From Clostridiaceae bacterium (GTDB lineage Bacteria > Bacillota > Clostridia > Christensenellales > CAG-917): DNA of 40,083 bases. Made by a program: the position numbers and the translations under genes. A model generated the notes under the pieces. The model was not told the DNA's origin, did no database searches, and saw only the letters and a program-made list of their open reading frames with translations. Positions within the stretch are counted from its first letter, which is position 1; every line of letters begins with the position of its first letter. Where the stretch lies: NCBI GenBank assembly GCA_031289315.1, contig JAITPR010000057.1, positions 1 through 40,083 of the forward strand, written 5' to 3'. Positions 16,656-25,400 of the stretch are shown here, in pieces.

Positions 16656-16684
16656 TTGAAATTCTTCGAAAAAGAGTTTATAAT
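16656..16684 (+). promoter_or_regulatory. Sigma-A-type promoter for the phosphodiesterase gene
   Basis: TTGAAA (16656-16661) and a perfect TATAAT (16679-16684) are separated by exactly 17 bases. The start codon is 70 bases downstream. Confidence 0.8.
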
Positions 16685-16753
16685 ATTTGAATAACGAAAC
16701 TAGGATGGAAAACCCGCCCGGCTTCGGGCGTTAAAACTTTGAGGAGAAATAAA

Positions 16754-17701
16754 ATGAGACGAACCGCCATCTTTATTGCTGTTCTGTTGATAATCGGCAT
16801 AGCCGTTCCCGTCGCGCTGTCGGCTTACAAGGACGACACCTACAAGCGCGTAGTTATAATAGGCGTGGACGGCATGGGAACGGTTTCCGCCGAAGTCCCC
16901 ACGCCTAATATGGATAGGATTTTCGCCAACGGCGCGACTACATACGATATGCAATCCGTCACTCCGTCGTACAGCGGACAAGCGTGGGGCTCGATGTTTT
17001 ACGGCGTGGACCCGGAGGTTCACGGTTGGGACAACACTAATATGCTGGTTATGGCGTATATTCAGCAAATGATTAAGGCGTCGCCGCGTACCGAAAAACC
17101 CGCGGCAAAACGCGAACCCGAAGGCATATATTCACTGTTTAAACTGATTGCGGACAAATATCCGCAAGCCGACCAAGCGGCTATCTGCTATTGGATTGCC
17201 ATTTGGGCGTTCGCGGAGTTCGGCGTAAACGTGTATCTTGACGGCTTCGAGGGGGCGCAAATCAGCTTCACGTCCGACGAGTATGTACTAAATAAAACGC
17301 TGGATTACCTTGACGGTGGCAACGACCCGAAGTTTTTATACGTCCACTTCGACAACGTGGACTACTACGGTCATGAGTACGGCGTCGGCGACCTCTATCG
17401 CGAAACACTGACGGTGGAGGACGGCTATATCGGGCAAATATACGACAAATACGCGGAACTGGGCTTGCTTGAGGACACTCTCTTCATCGTCACCACCGAC
17501 CACGGTCACAGACCGGGGGGCAACCACGGCGGCAACACTCCCGCCGAAATGAACTGCTTTTTGGGCGTAGCCGGCAAAACCGTTAAAAAGGGTGCTCTGC
17601 AAAACGTCGATATTAAGGATGTGGCGGCAATCGTCGCAAGCGCGCTCAACATAACCCCGCCCGACTTTTGGACCAACAAACTTCCGGAAGGCTTATTTTA
17701 A
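16754..17701 (+). CDS. Secreted type I phosphodiesterase/nucleotide pyrophosphatase (alkaline phosphatase superfamily)
   Basis: The 315-residue enzyme should hydrolyse a phosphodiester or pyrophosphate outside the membrane. An N-terminal hydrophobic segment (about 5-21, TAIFIAVLLIIGIAVPVALS) acts as signal peptide or anchor. Superfamily metal and nucleophile motifs are present: VIIGVDGMG, PSYSGQAWGSM with the probable Ser nucleophile, GVDPEVHGWDN, HFDNVDYYGHEYG, TTDHGHRPGG and NHGGNTPAEM. I took the ATG at 16754, which follows GAGGAG at 7 bases; a TTG at 16739 would overlap this SD. A strong promoter lies 70 bases upstream. The substrate (nucleotide, phospholipid or teichoic-acid precursor) is not determined. 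Confidence 0.88.
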   Translation: MRRTAIFIAVLLIIGIAVPVALSAYKDDTYKRVVIIGVDGMGTVSAEVPTPNMDRIFANGATTYDMQSVTPSYSGQAWGSMFYGVDPEVHGWDNTNMLVMAYIQQMIKASPRTEKPAAKREPEGIYSLFKLIADKYPQADQAAICYWIAIWAFAEFGVNVYLDGFEGAQISFTSDEYVLNKTLDYLDGGNDPKFLYVHFDNVDYYGHEYGVGDLYRETLTVEDGYIGQIYDKYAELGLLEDTLFIVTTDHGHRPGGNHGGNTPAEMNCFLGVAGKTVKKGALQNVDIKDVAAIVASALNITPPDFWTNKLPEGLF

Positions 17702-17778
17702 GCGCGGCACAAACGCTTTGATAATGCCCGGACGGCTAACGGCATACGCCGTAAAACTCTAAAAAAGGAATTACACAT

Positions 17779-18375
17779 ATGGAAGCCACAATTATAGCGG
17801 TTATAATATCCTCTGCGGTGACGGTGGTTATCAACGGCGTTTCACTGTTTTTGTCCGCGAAAAAATCAATTACGGACTCAAGGAAAACGGCGGAGCGGAC
17901 AATCGTCACAAGCGGACGCACCAAATATCTGGACGCGATACGCGAAGCAAATACCGCTTTCAGAGGGCTTGCCGCTTACAATTCCGTGCGTTTTTCCGTA
18001 AACGCGCCTCAAGAGGAATTTCAATACATACCCGCCATGTACACCGCCCTTGCGAAATTAAAAACCTATCTGAAGCCATTCTATAAAATCGACGCGCGCC
18101 TACGGGCGCAGGCGGACTCTTTGGCATCGCTTTGCGCGGAGCAGTTCTTTATTCCGCCTAATGACGGCGTTTCGCTTAAAAACGAAATAGAGGCGGCGGC
18201 GGATAGTTACGATAAACTCTACGCGCAGTACGACTGGGCTTATTGGCAATACATTCAGTCGCAGGTGGACGGAGTGCATAAAAATTCCAATGAGGACTAC
18301 GACGGCGAATACGGCAAGCTTCAAGCCGAAGTATACCTAACCGCAGGCGAAACCGGTTATTCGTGGGAGGAATAG
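17779..18375 (+). CDS. Small membrane-anchored protein of unknown function
   Basis: The 198-residue protein has one N-terminal membrane span (about residues 4-26), then a basic segment (SAKKSITDSRKTAERT) and a mainly helical soluble domain (YLDAIREANTAFRGLAAYNSVRFS through AAADSYDKLYAQYDWAYWQY) ending in an acidic tail. The topology suggests a cytoplasmic C-terminal domain. I do not recognise the family. AAGGA lies 9 bases before the ATG. It follows the phosphodiesterase by 77 bases on the same strand and may share its promoter. Palindromic element B lies 85 bases downstream. Confidence 0.75.
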   Translation: MEATIIAVIISSAVTVVINGVSLFLSAKKSITDSRKTAERTIVTSGRTKYLDAIREANTAFRGLAAYNSVRFSVNAPQEEFQYIPAMYTALAKLKTYLKPFYKIDARLRAQADSLASLCAEQFFIPPNDGVSLKNEIEAAADSYDKLYAQYDWAYWQYIQSQVDGVHKNSNEDYDGEYGKLQAEVYLTAGETGYSWEE

Positions 18376-18460
18376 CCGCATAGAGGAGTTGGAAGCGTAC
18401 CGCCCGGCAATCCCAACCAAAACGGCGCGGGGCGCAAAATATCTCATAAAAAATTAGGGC

Positions 18461-18529
18461 GCGGACAATTCGCGGGGACAAAATGTTTTATTGCATGGCA
18501 AGTCATCACCGAGGATTGTCCACATCCGC
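18461..18529. repeat. Palindromic element, copy B
   Basis: This is the most complete copy. The left arm GGACAATTCGCGGGGACA pairs with the right arm, whose complement reads GGACAATCCTCGGTGATGA. The centre carries AAAATGTTTTATT and GCATGGCAAGTC. It lies 27 bases before the flavodiiron ATG and 85 bases after the preceding stop. Confidence 0.8.
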
Positions 18530-18556
18530 AAATTATAACAAAGGACATAAAAAACC

Positions 18557-19780
18557 ATGCATCAAATTTCCGGCGTTACCAAGGACGTAATTTGGGTCGG
18601 CGCAAACGATAGGCGGCTAAAGCTGTTTGAAAATATATTCCCCATAGCCAACGGCGTTTCCTTTAACTCCTACCTAGTGCGCGACGAGAAAAACGTGCTT
18701 TTTGACACGGTTGACAAGTCCTCCGGCGGGCAGTTTTTGGAAAACGTAGCCTACGCGCTTAACGGCGGCACTCTTGATTACCTCGTCGTTTTACACGTGG
18801 AGCCGGACCATGCCGCGCTTATTCCGGAGATTATCCGTCGTTATCCTAACGTTAAAGTGGTCGGTAATGCGCGTACGTTTACAATCTTAAAGCAGTTTTT
18901 CGGCGACGGATACGGTCTTGACGCGGACGGACGCGCGGTAACGGTAGGCGACGGCGAAAGTTTTACGACGGGCAAGCATACCTTCAAATTTATATACGCG
19001 CCCATGGTACACTGGCCGGAAGTCATGACGGCTTACGATACTACGGACAAAATCTTGTTTTCTGCGGACGCCTTCGGTTCTTTTGGCGCGCTGTCCGGCA
19101 ACATATTCGCCGATTGCTACGACTTTGAACGCGAATTCGCGGACGAAACACGGCGCTATTACACGAATATAGTAGGCAAGTACGGTCCGCAGGTAGCGGC
19201 ACTGATAAAGAAAGCCGGCGACCTCGACATAAAATATATATGTCCTCTGCACGGTCCCGTTTGGCGCAAAAATCTTTCCCGCATCATAGATAGATACAAG
19301 CTGTGGGCGGAATGCCGCCCGGAAGAAAAATCCGTGCTCATCGTCTACGGCTCCGTATACGGCGGCACGGAAAACGCCGCCAACGTGTTCGCCGGCGCGC
19401 TGTCCGCCCTTACGTCGGGGAAGCTGCGCATACGTGTTTTCGACGTTTCCGCAACAGACGTTTCCGTTTTGGTGTCGGAGGCGTTCCGCGCCGAATATCT
19501 CGTCCTTGCCTGCTCCACCTACAACGCCGGGTTGTACCGCGGCATGGAGGTTTTCCTTGAAGACCTAAAGGCTCACGCCTTTAAAAACCGCCGCGTCGCC
19601 TTAATCGAGAACGGCTCTTGGGCGCTTTCCGCCGCCAATCGCATGAAGGCGATTCTTGCCGACATGAAAACCATCTCCGTTACGGAACCGACGGTTTCAT
19701 TCCGTTCCGCACTGACCGCACAAGACGCGCAAAAGCTTTTTGAAGCCGCCGCCGCCCTAATCGCAGATACCGACAATTGA
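18557..19780 (+). CDS. fprA: FprA-type flavodiiron protein (oxygen/NO reductase)
   Basis: A-type flavoprotein that reduces O2 to water or NO to N2O, protecting anaerobes. The 407-residue protein has an N-terminal beta-lactamase-like diiron domain with H80-x-E82-x-D84-H85 (HVEPDH), H152 (MVHWPE), D171 (FSADAFGSFGA) and H232 (CPLHGPVW), all ligands present, followed by a flavodoxin domain from about residue 258 (VLIVYGSVYGGTENAA) that binds FMN. The length is that of the standard two-domain form. AAAGGAC lies 10 bases before the ATG. A rubredoxin-like peptide and desulfoferrodoxin follow on the same strand, making an oxidative-stress cluster; the rubredoxin could be the electron donor. Confidence 0.95.
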   Translation: MHQISGVTKDVIWVGANDRRLKLFENIFPIANGVSFNSYLVRDEKNVLFDTVDKSSGGQFLENVAYALNGGTLDYLVVLHVEPDHAALIPEIIRRYPNVKVVGNARTFTILKQFFGDGYGLDADGRAVTVGDGESFTTGKHTFKFIYAPMVHWPEVMTAYDTTDKILFSADAFGSFGALSGNIFADCYDFEREFADETRRYYTNIVGKYGPQVAALIKKAGDLDIKYICPLHGPVWRKNLSRIIDRYKLWAECRPEEKSVLIVYGSVYGGTENAANVFAGALSALTSGKLRIRVFDVSATDVSVLVSEAFRAEYLVLACSTYNAGLYRGMEVFLEDLKAHAFKNRRVALIENGSWALSAANRMKAILADMKTISVTEPTVSFRSALTAQDAQKLFEAAAALIADTDN

Positions 19781-19840
19781 CGGAAACTGCGGCTCAATCA
19801 GCCGTTTGCAGATAATAAACTTCATAATAGGCAAAATCAC

Positions 19841-20003
19841 AGCTTCTCACGGTATAAAAGCCGGAACGGCAAACACGGACGTAACTCCGCGACAGTCAAG
19901 TAAACGCGTTCGGCTTCTCCCGTTAGCAAGCCGGAACGGCAAACGCGGACATAACTCCGCAACAGCCAACCAAACGCTCGGCTTCTCACTGTAGAAAAGC
20001 CGA
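19841..20003. repeat. 70-bp tandem repeat, 2.3 units, before the rubredoxin gene
   Basis: AGCCGGAACGGCAAAC and the sequence around it recur at about 19859 and 19929 with a 70-base period. Units share TAACTCCGC and CGGCTTCTC, and a third partial unit ends at about 20003. Each unit starts AAGCCG and ends CGGCTT, so each can form a hairpin. The array fills the spacer between fprA and the rubredoxin gene. Confidence 0.8.
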
Positions 20004-20064
20004 AATATCAACGGTTTAACGGGCTTTTCGCCCCTAAATAAATAAAACTCCGGAGGATAAAATC

Positions 20065-20184
20065 ATGGCAAAATTTATTTGCACAGTGTGCGGATACATA
20101 TACGAGGGCGACGAATTGCCCGAAGACTTCGAATGTCCGCTCTGCGGCGTCGGTGCCGATATGTTCGAAAAATCCGACGACTAA
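20065..20184 (+). CDS. Mini-rubredoxin
   Basis: This 39-residue reading frame encodes a rubredoxin-like iron site, with [20 protein letters not shown] followed by [11 protein letters not shown]. Two CxxC pairs (C6/C9 and two C-terminal cysteines) would hold one Fe(SCys)4. It is shorter than free-standing rubredoxins (about 52 residues) and resembles the C-terminal rubredoxin module of rubrerythrin, lacking most of the middle loop. GGAGGA sits 8 bases before the ATG. Placement between a flavodiiron protein and desulfoferrodoxin supports a role as electron carrier to one or both. Confidence 0.88.
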   Translation: MAKFICTVCGYIYEGDELPEDFECPLCGVGADMFEKSDD

Positions 20185-20236
20185 AAAACTATTCGCGGCA
20201 ATCGCCGCTAAAACACTGCATTATAAGGAGTACGTT

Positions 20237-20617
20237 ATGAGCAAAGAAAAATTTTACAGATGCGACCACTGCGGCAACTTGGTGGGTATGGTGAACAACG
20301 CCGGCGTACCCATGATATGTTGCGGACAAAAAATGACGGAGCTTATCCCCAATACCACGGACGGCGCAATTGAAAAACACGTCCCCTCTGTGACCGTAAG
20401 CGGCAATACCGTAAAGGTGCAAGTAGGAAGCGTGGCTCACCCGATGCTGCCGGAGCATTACATAACCTTTGTATACCTCTTGACGGAAAAGGGCGGGCAA
20501 CGCAAAGCCCTATCCTCCGGCGAAGCCCCCTCCGCCGAATTCGTGTTGGTCGGCGACAAACCCGTCGCCGTGTACGAATACTGCAATATCCACGGTCTTT
20601 GGAAGAAGGACATCTAA
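20237..20617 (+). CDS. dfx: Desulfoferrodoxin (superoxide reductase)
   Basis: This enzyme reduces superoxide to hydrogen peroxide without making oxygen. The 126-residue protein has the N-terminal desulforedoxin centre (C9, C12, C28, C29 in CDHCGN and CCGQKM) and the catalytic His4Cys iron site: H48 in EKHVP, H68, H74, and C116/H119 in CNIHGLW, with the conserved E46-K47 pair. It is therefore the two-iron class. The start is the ATG at 20237, 6 bases after AAGGAG. A longer frame from 20153 overlaps the rubredoxin gene and is rejected. A terminator follows at 20672. Confidence 0.96.
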   Translation: MSKEKFYRCDHCGNLVGMVNNAGVPMICCGQKMTELIPNTTDGAIEKHVPSVTVSGNTVKVQVGSVAHPMLPEHYITFVYLLTEKGGQRKALSSGEAPSAEFVLVGDKPVAVYEYCNIHGLWKKDI

Positions 20618-20671
20618 ATCGCGTGCTTTAGATATTGTCGCAATTTTCTGTCTATTTTTGCCGATTTTGAA

Positions 20672-20697
20672 CAAGCACGCGGTTTTGCTTGCTTTTT
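20672..20697 (+). terminator. Rho-independent terminator after desulfoferrodoxin
   Basis: CAAGCA and TGCTTG form a 6-bp stem around an 8-base loop, followed by CTTTTT. It closes the fprA-rubredoxin-dfx unit. A longer pairing (GCGTGCTT at 20621 with AAGCACGC at 20673) is possible. Confidence 0.7.
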
Positions 20698-20721
20698 AAT
20701 GCGGCATTTGATAAAATAACC

Positions 20722-20765
20722 TTGCCGCATATACGTGCGGTATTTATTATAGACGATATACCGCA
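20722..20765 (+). promoter_or_regulatory. Candidate tmRNA promoter with palindrome
   Basis: TTGCCG and TATTAT are separated by 17 bases (20722-20750). The 8-bp inverted repeat TGCGGTAT/ATACCGCA (20736-20765) spans the -10. It is a plausible but imperfect promoter, about 75 bases before the mature tmRNA 5' end. Confidence 0.4.
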
Positions 20766-20801
20766 TAATATATCTGCGTACGGTATAACGCCGTATAAAA
20801 A

Positions 20802-20821
20802 CGGGACGGGTACCCCGCCCG
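20802..20821 (+). other. GC-rich hairpin just upstream of tmRNA
   Basis: CGGG-A-CGGG, loop TAC, CCCG-CCCG: eight G-C pairs with one bulged A, nine bases before the mature tmRNA 5' end. No U-tract follows, so it is more likely a precursor or leader structure than a terminator. Confidence 0.45.
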
Positions 20822-20829
20822 ACTTTCAT

Positions 20830-21196
20830 GGGGGTGTTTTGGATTCGACGGTGAGATGGATCGGACGTGTAAGCATACCGCAGGCTCGGCTGCGTTAAAA
20901 ACGGGAAAAAAAATTAAATGCAGATAAATCTGAAAGAGCTTCCTTCGGGAAACTCGCCCTTGCAGCTTAATTAATTAGTTGCTCGTCGACCTTGTGTTAC
21001 CGTTCCGCAAGTAATCGGCGTCATACAGAATGGCCACTCTTGCGAAATCGCCCGGTATTGCAAGAAAATTACGGGCTTGTTGAACGGCAGGATTGTCCGT
21101 GTTCCCGCCTAAGAGACCTCTAAACATCGACTAAGTATGTAGAAAGCCGCCTAGTTTGCTTATCGGACCGGGGTTCAAACCCCCGCACCTCCACCA
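20830..21196 (+). ncRNA. ssrA: tmRNA
   Basis: One-piece transfer-messenger RNA of 367 nt that rescues stalled ribosomes. The acceptor stem pairs GGGGGTG (20830-20836) with CACCTCC (21186-21192), followed by A and encoded CCA. The conserved TTGGATTCGACGG lies at the 5' end and the T arm CGGGG-TTCAAAC-CCCCG at the 3' end. The tag frame runs from about 20920 to the TAA at 20968-20970 and encodes ADKSERASFGKLALAA, ending in the canonical LAA. The exact resume codon is inferred. Several pseudoknot regions are expected in between. A strong terminator follows at once. Confidence 0.97.
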
Positions 21197-21197
21197 C

Positions 21198-21245
21198 ACA
21201 ATTTTTCCAAACGGAGTAAATGCCGTTTGGGAATTGTTCTTTTTG
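21198..21245 (+). terminator. Rho-independent terminator of tmRNA
   Basis: The stem CCAAACGG/CCGTTTGG is extended by ACAAT/ATTGT across a small internal bulge and followed by TCTTTTTGG. It starts two bases after the CCA end. Confidence 0.85.
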
Positions 21246-21315
21246 GGGGATATAACAAAATCACTCAAATAGTGGTAGTAATACAAATAAAAGCCAGGGA
21301 TAGGAAGATTTACTT

Positions 21316-22068
21316 ATGAACAAACAAATGTTGGAAATCTTAAAGGCAGTGACTGTTTCGTCAAAAGACAATGGAACGAATTGGACGGATACTACACGAC
21401 TTGACGTTATTAAGGAACGATTGGGTTCCTCCGATTATAAAATTCTTAACCGCGATGGGACAACGCGCAATGATTTATATATGCTTTTCGGTAAAGAGGA
21501 TTTAAGTAAATCGAAAAAATATATTGTAATATCAACGCATGTTGACACTCTTATGAACCGATTTTTTGTTGAACAGAAAGATTCTAATTTGATAGGCACC
21601 TTCGACAATGCAATTACAAATGCCGCAGTGTTGTATAATATGCTTAACTCAAAATTCGATAACAATATTCTTATTGCATTTACCGGTAACGAAGAATGTG
21701 GAATGCGCGGGGCAAAAAATCTTTATAAATACCTTTCCGATTATGACGTAATTTCTTATATGGTTTTGGATGTGTCGTGGGAGGATTACTATAAAAATAG
21801 TTTTACTTTGGAGAACATAGAACTTCCGGATGAGGCAATCAAAAAAATTCTCGTTGCCGCAAAGCATACACAAGAAAAATACATCGTCGTTAGCCCTTAT
21901 GATTTTGATGATGAAACGGAAGTTTACTCCGATAATTTCTGTTTCAGCTATTGCATTCCAATCATGAACGATGATGAAATGCATTCAAATGTGGGCGTAG
22001 AAACCACGGTGGAATTATTTGAAAAATATACCGATACAATGCCGCTTATCGCAAAAGCTCTTCTGTAA
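21316..22068 (+). CDS. Short M28/M42-like zinc aminopeptidase-type protein
   Basis: This 250-residue protein resembles di-zinc aminopeptidases of the M28/M42/M20 clan. Candidate metal ligands and catalytic residues are H75 and D77 in STHVDT, D97 in TFDNAITNAA, E126-E127 in GNEECGMRGA, D152 in MVLDVSWED and H223 in EMHSNVG, so the active site looks complete. It is shorter than usual family members (about 330-350 residues) and lacks the inserted lid/PDZ-like domain. No signal peptide is seen, so it is cytosolic. AGGA lies 9 bases before the ATG. The gene is visibly more AT-rich than the housekeeping genes to the left and starts 120 bases after tmRNA, a common integration hotspot; horizontal origin is possible. 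Confidence 0.75.
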   Translation: MNKQMLEILKAVTVSSKDNGTNWTDTTRLDVIKERLGSSDYKILNRDGTTRNDLYMLFGKEDLSKSKKYIVISTHVDTLMNRFFVEQKDSNLIGTFDNAITNAAVLYNMLNSKFDNNILIAFTGNEECGMRGAKNLYKYLSDYDVISYMVLDVSWEDYYKNSFTLENIELPDEAIKKILVAAKHTQEKYIVVSPYDFDDETEVYSDNFCFSYCIPIMNDDEMHSNVGVETTVELFEKYTDTMPLIAKALL

Positions 22069-22180
22069 CGTCAAGGCTCAACCGGTGCCGTTTGGGGGTG
22101 TTTTTTGATTATATCGCTAAATCAAAGCCGTTTACTTTTGTTGCCTTGCTATTTGAAAAAAGTTTTTAAATCTCAAATTG

Positions 22181-22209
22181 TTTACTTCCAGTTTTATCTA
22201 TGCTATACT
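22181..22209 (+). promoter_or_regulatory. Sigma-A-type promoter for the giant lipoprotein gene
   Basis: TTTACT and TATACT are separated by exactly 17 bases. Transcription from here would give a leader of about 195 bases before the ATG at 22410. Confidence 0.75.
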
Positions 22210-22221
22210 TATTTATAAGTC

Positions 22222-22256
22222 ATGAGAATGGTTGACTCTTTGTTATCCATTCTCAT
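22222..22256 (+). promoter_or_regulatory. Perfect 10-bp inverted repeat at the transcript's 5' end
   Basis: ATGAGAATGG (22222-22231) pairs exactly with CCATTCTCAT (22247-22256) across a 15-base loop, 12 bases after the -10. It would be a 5'-terminal mRNA hairpin (stabiliser or RNA switch) or an operator. Confidence 0.7.
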
Positions 22257-22310
22257 CAATACCGAACAAAAGCCGGTAGTAATACGGCGTTCGTGCGGTA
22301 TAATTGACGG

Positions 22311-22374
22311 TGTGGACAATCCGAGGTGGCGGCTTGCCTACCAAGAAAATATTTTATCAATACAAATCGTCAAC
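22311..22374. repeat. Palindromic element, copy C (leader of the giant lipoprotein gene)
   Basis: It reads TGTGGACAATCCGAGGTGGC, then GGCTTGCCTACCAAG and AAAATATTTTATC; the right arm is degenerate (AATCGTCAACG). It lies inside the 5' leader, 35 bases before the ATG, in the same orientation as copies D and E. Confidence 0.75.
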
Positions 22375-22409
22375 GCTCATGATTGATACTATAAAATGGA
22401 GAATTAAAA

Positions 22410-25400
22410 ATGAAAAACAGTGCTTTAGGTAACAAGGCGTTTTACGGAACGCTTAAAGGCTTGCTTGTGTTCTTGATTTGCTTATGCTTTGCGCTTATCT
22501 GCGCGGCGTGCATCGACCCTTCAAAGACACTGTCAGAAGACGGGCGACCGGACGAGAATTCGCCGCCTACGGAGTATACCGAGTTGACCTTAGGCGCGGA
22601 AACAGAAGCAGTCCTGTATTCGGGTGATAACGGCGGCGAAGGCAATTGGTGGTATAGGCTGACGATAACGGAAACGACCGACGTCGATATATTGTTTAAC
22701 CGCATTTCGGGCAACGGCTATTTAGAGGGCTTTTTATATAACGGTGACGATTGGAAAAGTTATACAAATATCGTAGTATCCTCCGACTACCCGTCGAGGA
22801 TTTCGCAAACGCTTGTCGCCGGAACATATTGGGTGCGTTTGCACGGCTCCGATGTTAAGGCAACTATAATCGCATCCGACCTATCGCAATCGCCCGAATT
22901 ATCAGACGACGAAACCCAAGTCGGCGGCTCGCGCTGGTTTCAGGCGACATTCGACAAGGAACAGTTTTTGCATTTTCAGCTAACTTGGACGGATAATGTA
23001 AACTACAATTGGGCGGTTAGAACATTTAAGCCAGCCAATTTGGAAAGGATGATTGAAAATAATGAGAACTACGGAACGGCAGATAAGGGCATTTATCTGC
23101 TTTCTACGCTAAGCTCGCAACGGCTTACTGCGGGGAGGTACTACTTTCTTTTAGACATAAATGAGCACCTAAAAAACGCGGTTTTTTCGACGGTATACGA
23201 ACCGACTTACAGCTTAATTTTAGGAGATACGTCTAATGAGGTGTCGTTAATCAGTGACGGCGGCACGGCATGGTATTCGTTTACGCTGCCCGCTACAACA
23301 ATAGTCGAGATTTCGACAATCGGCTCCGTTTCTCCGGCGCTTTTTATCCTTAACGAAAAATACGGCGCGCTTAGCGAAACAGGCAAAAGCATTTATAATA
23401 ATGCGACGATGCTAACCCTCGAAGCGGGCAAGTATTATATATCCGTTAAAAACCAGTTTTCAAGTGCCACAGAAAAGGTAACCGTTTTGGTGAAGGACAC
23501 CACAACAGATTTGGCGAATGCCGTCGCGCTTGTTTTAGACGTTCCGACAGCGGAGCGCGTTTTTGCTCCCAACGAAGCGGTTTGGTATAAGTTTTCTCTT
23601 ACGGCTACGACCTACGTCGACATAGAGTTATTGAAGGCGGACTCCGTTAACGTTTACTCCGCTCTTTATAGGGAAGGACACTTAGACGATATTATATATG
23701 GGCAAGGCTATTTTACGGGCGCTTTAACCGCCGGCGTATATTACGTCCGCGTAAGCAACAACGAAACGATTTCCGCAAGCGCAGCGCTATGCGCCTACAT
23801 GTTGAGCGGCGCGGAAGAAATAACCTTCGGAGCCGCCGTCGTGCACGATTCTTTAGACGCGTATGCCGCCAAATGGTATAAACTAACCGTAGCAAAGGAA
23901 ACGCTGGTTCAAATTTCATCCGTCGCCGTTCAGCCCGTTATCTATTCCGAGGCTACGGGAAGCAGTGTGTTGAACTATACCGGTTTCGGCGCGATTGCGC
24001 ATGGGACATATTATATTAAACTCAAAAACAACGGCGGAACAATCGTTTCTCCGTCGATAACGGTGAGCGATGTTTTAGCGTCGGCAACCGAACTAACGCT
24101 TGCCACTCCGTCCGCGCCCGTAACTATTGCGGCAAGAAACAACGAGTGGTACACGCTCCGGCTAACCGCACAAACGCTTTTAAGCATTTCAAGCGGAAAC
24201 GACGTTGCTATGTATCTTTATAGAGACGGAAATTATTCGCAGTATATTTCATACGGAGGTAACCCCGTTCTAGTTGCGGCGGGTTTGTATTATATACGGC
24301 TATTTAACGAACACTCAACGAACGCCTTTACCGCAAGCATAACGGCTACCGATTTATTGACCGCGCCGTTACTTGCGTTAAATACGCCGTCAGATGCGTC
24401 TAATTTAACAGCTAACACCGAAAAATGGTTCCGCTTTAACTCCGCAACCGCTTTTACCGCATATCTCAACATAACGGGTACGGGCAACAAGGCAGGCGCG
24501 CAGTTGTACTCCGCCGCGTCCTTCGTCAACCCGATTGTTTCCTCGCATACGCGCTTTTCACCCGTTGCGGCAGGCTCATATTACGTCAGATTATATTCTA
24601 GCTCTAATGCGACAAGCAATGCTGCGGTTGCTGTTAAGGATATAACCGCCTCTCCCGAACTGATAACAGGAACGCAATCCGCCGTGTTTAGCGTAGGCGG
24701 CGAAAGCACTAATTTCTGGCATAAATTTGTTTTAGACGCGGAAAAAACGTTGCAATTCGCCGTTACCTCAGACTCCGTCGGCTGCAGTATTTATGCCGCT
24801 AACAATTCAGATACGCCCGTTGAAAGTCCCAGCGTCAGCAGGCTTTTCACGCTTTCTGCGGGAACGTATTATGTTTCCACAAACTACTACGAAGACGGCG
24901 CGATCAATGTACAGATAACGCTAAACGACATTCAAAACATCCCGACACTCGCCTTTAATACCGTCGAGAGTTTTTCCGGTTCATTCTCTGTGCCTAAGTG
25001 GTATAAATTCACGATTGAAACCACGCTGTTTGCCGAGTTATACTCATGGCATTATAATACCACGGTTTATCTGTATAAATCGGACGCGCTTAAGCAAAGC
25101 GTGCTAACGTTCTCCGGCAGTCGTCTTGCGGAGTTGTCGGCTGGCGATTACTTTATTTGCTATATTAGTGGCTCCACCGATACTATCGCGACAACAGCGG
25201 CGATAAATGCGCCGATAGCTTTAGGCACTGTAAATTTAGGAGAAATCACCGCTGAAATTTCCCTTTCGGCGAGTATGTCTAAGTGGTACGTCTTAACGCT
25301 TGACCGTAAGGTTCAGGCGGAATTAGCGGTAATTGTTAGCACAGGTACATTAGGCGCGCAAATTTATTCCGAAAACCGCCTAAACTCCATCGCTCTCGCC

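Noticed and set aside
20153..20236. Longer start for desulfoferrodoxin at 20153
   Set aside because: It overlaps the rubredoxin gene and adds 28 unrelated residues; the ATG at 20237 has AAGGAG and gives the normal family N-terminus.
21170..21196. Separate tRNA gene suggested by GGTTCAAACCCC and CCA
   Set aside because: This is the T arm and 3' end of tmRNA; the 5' partner stem is at 20830.
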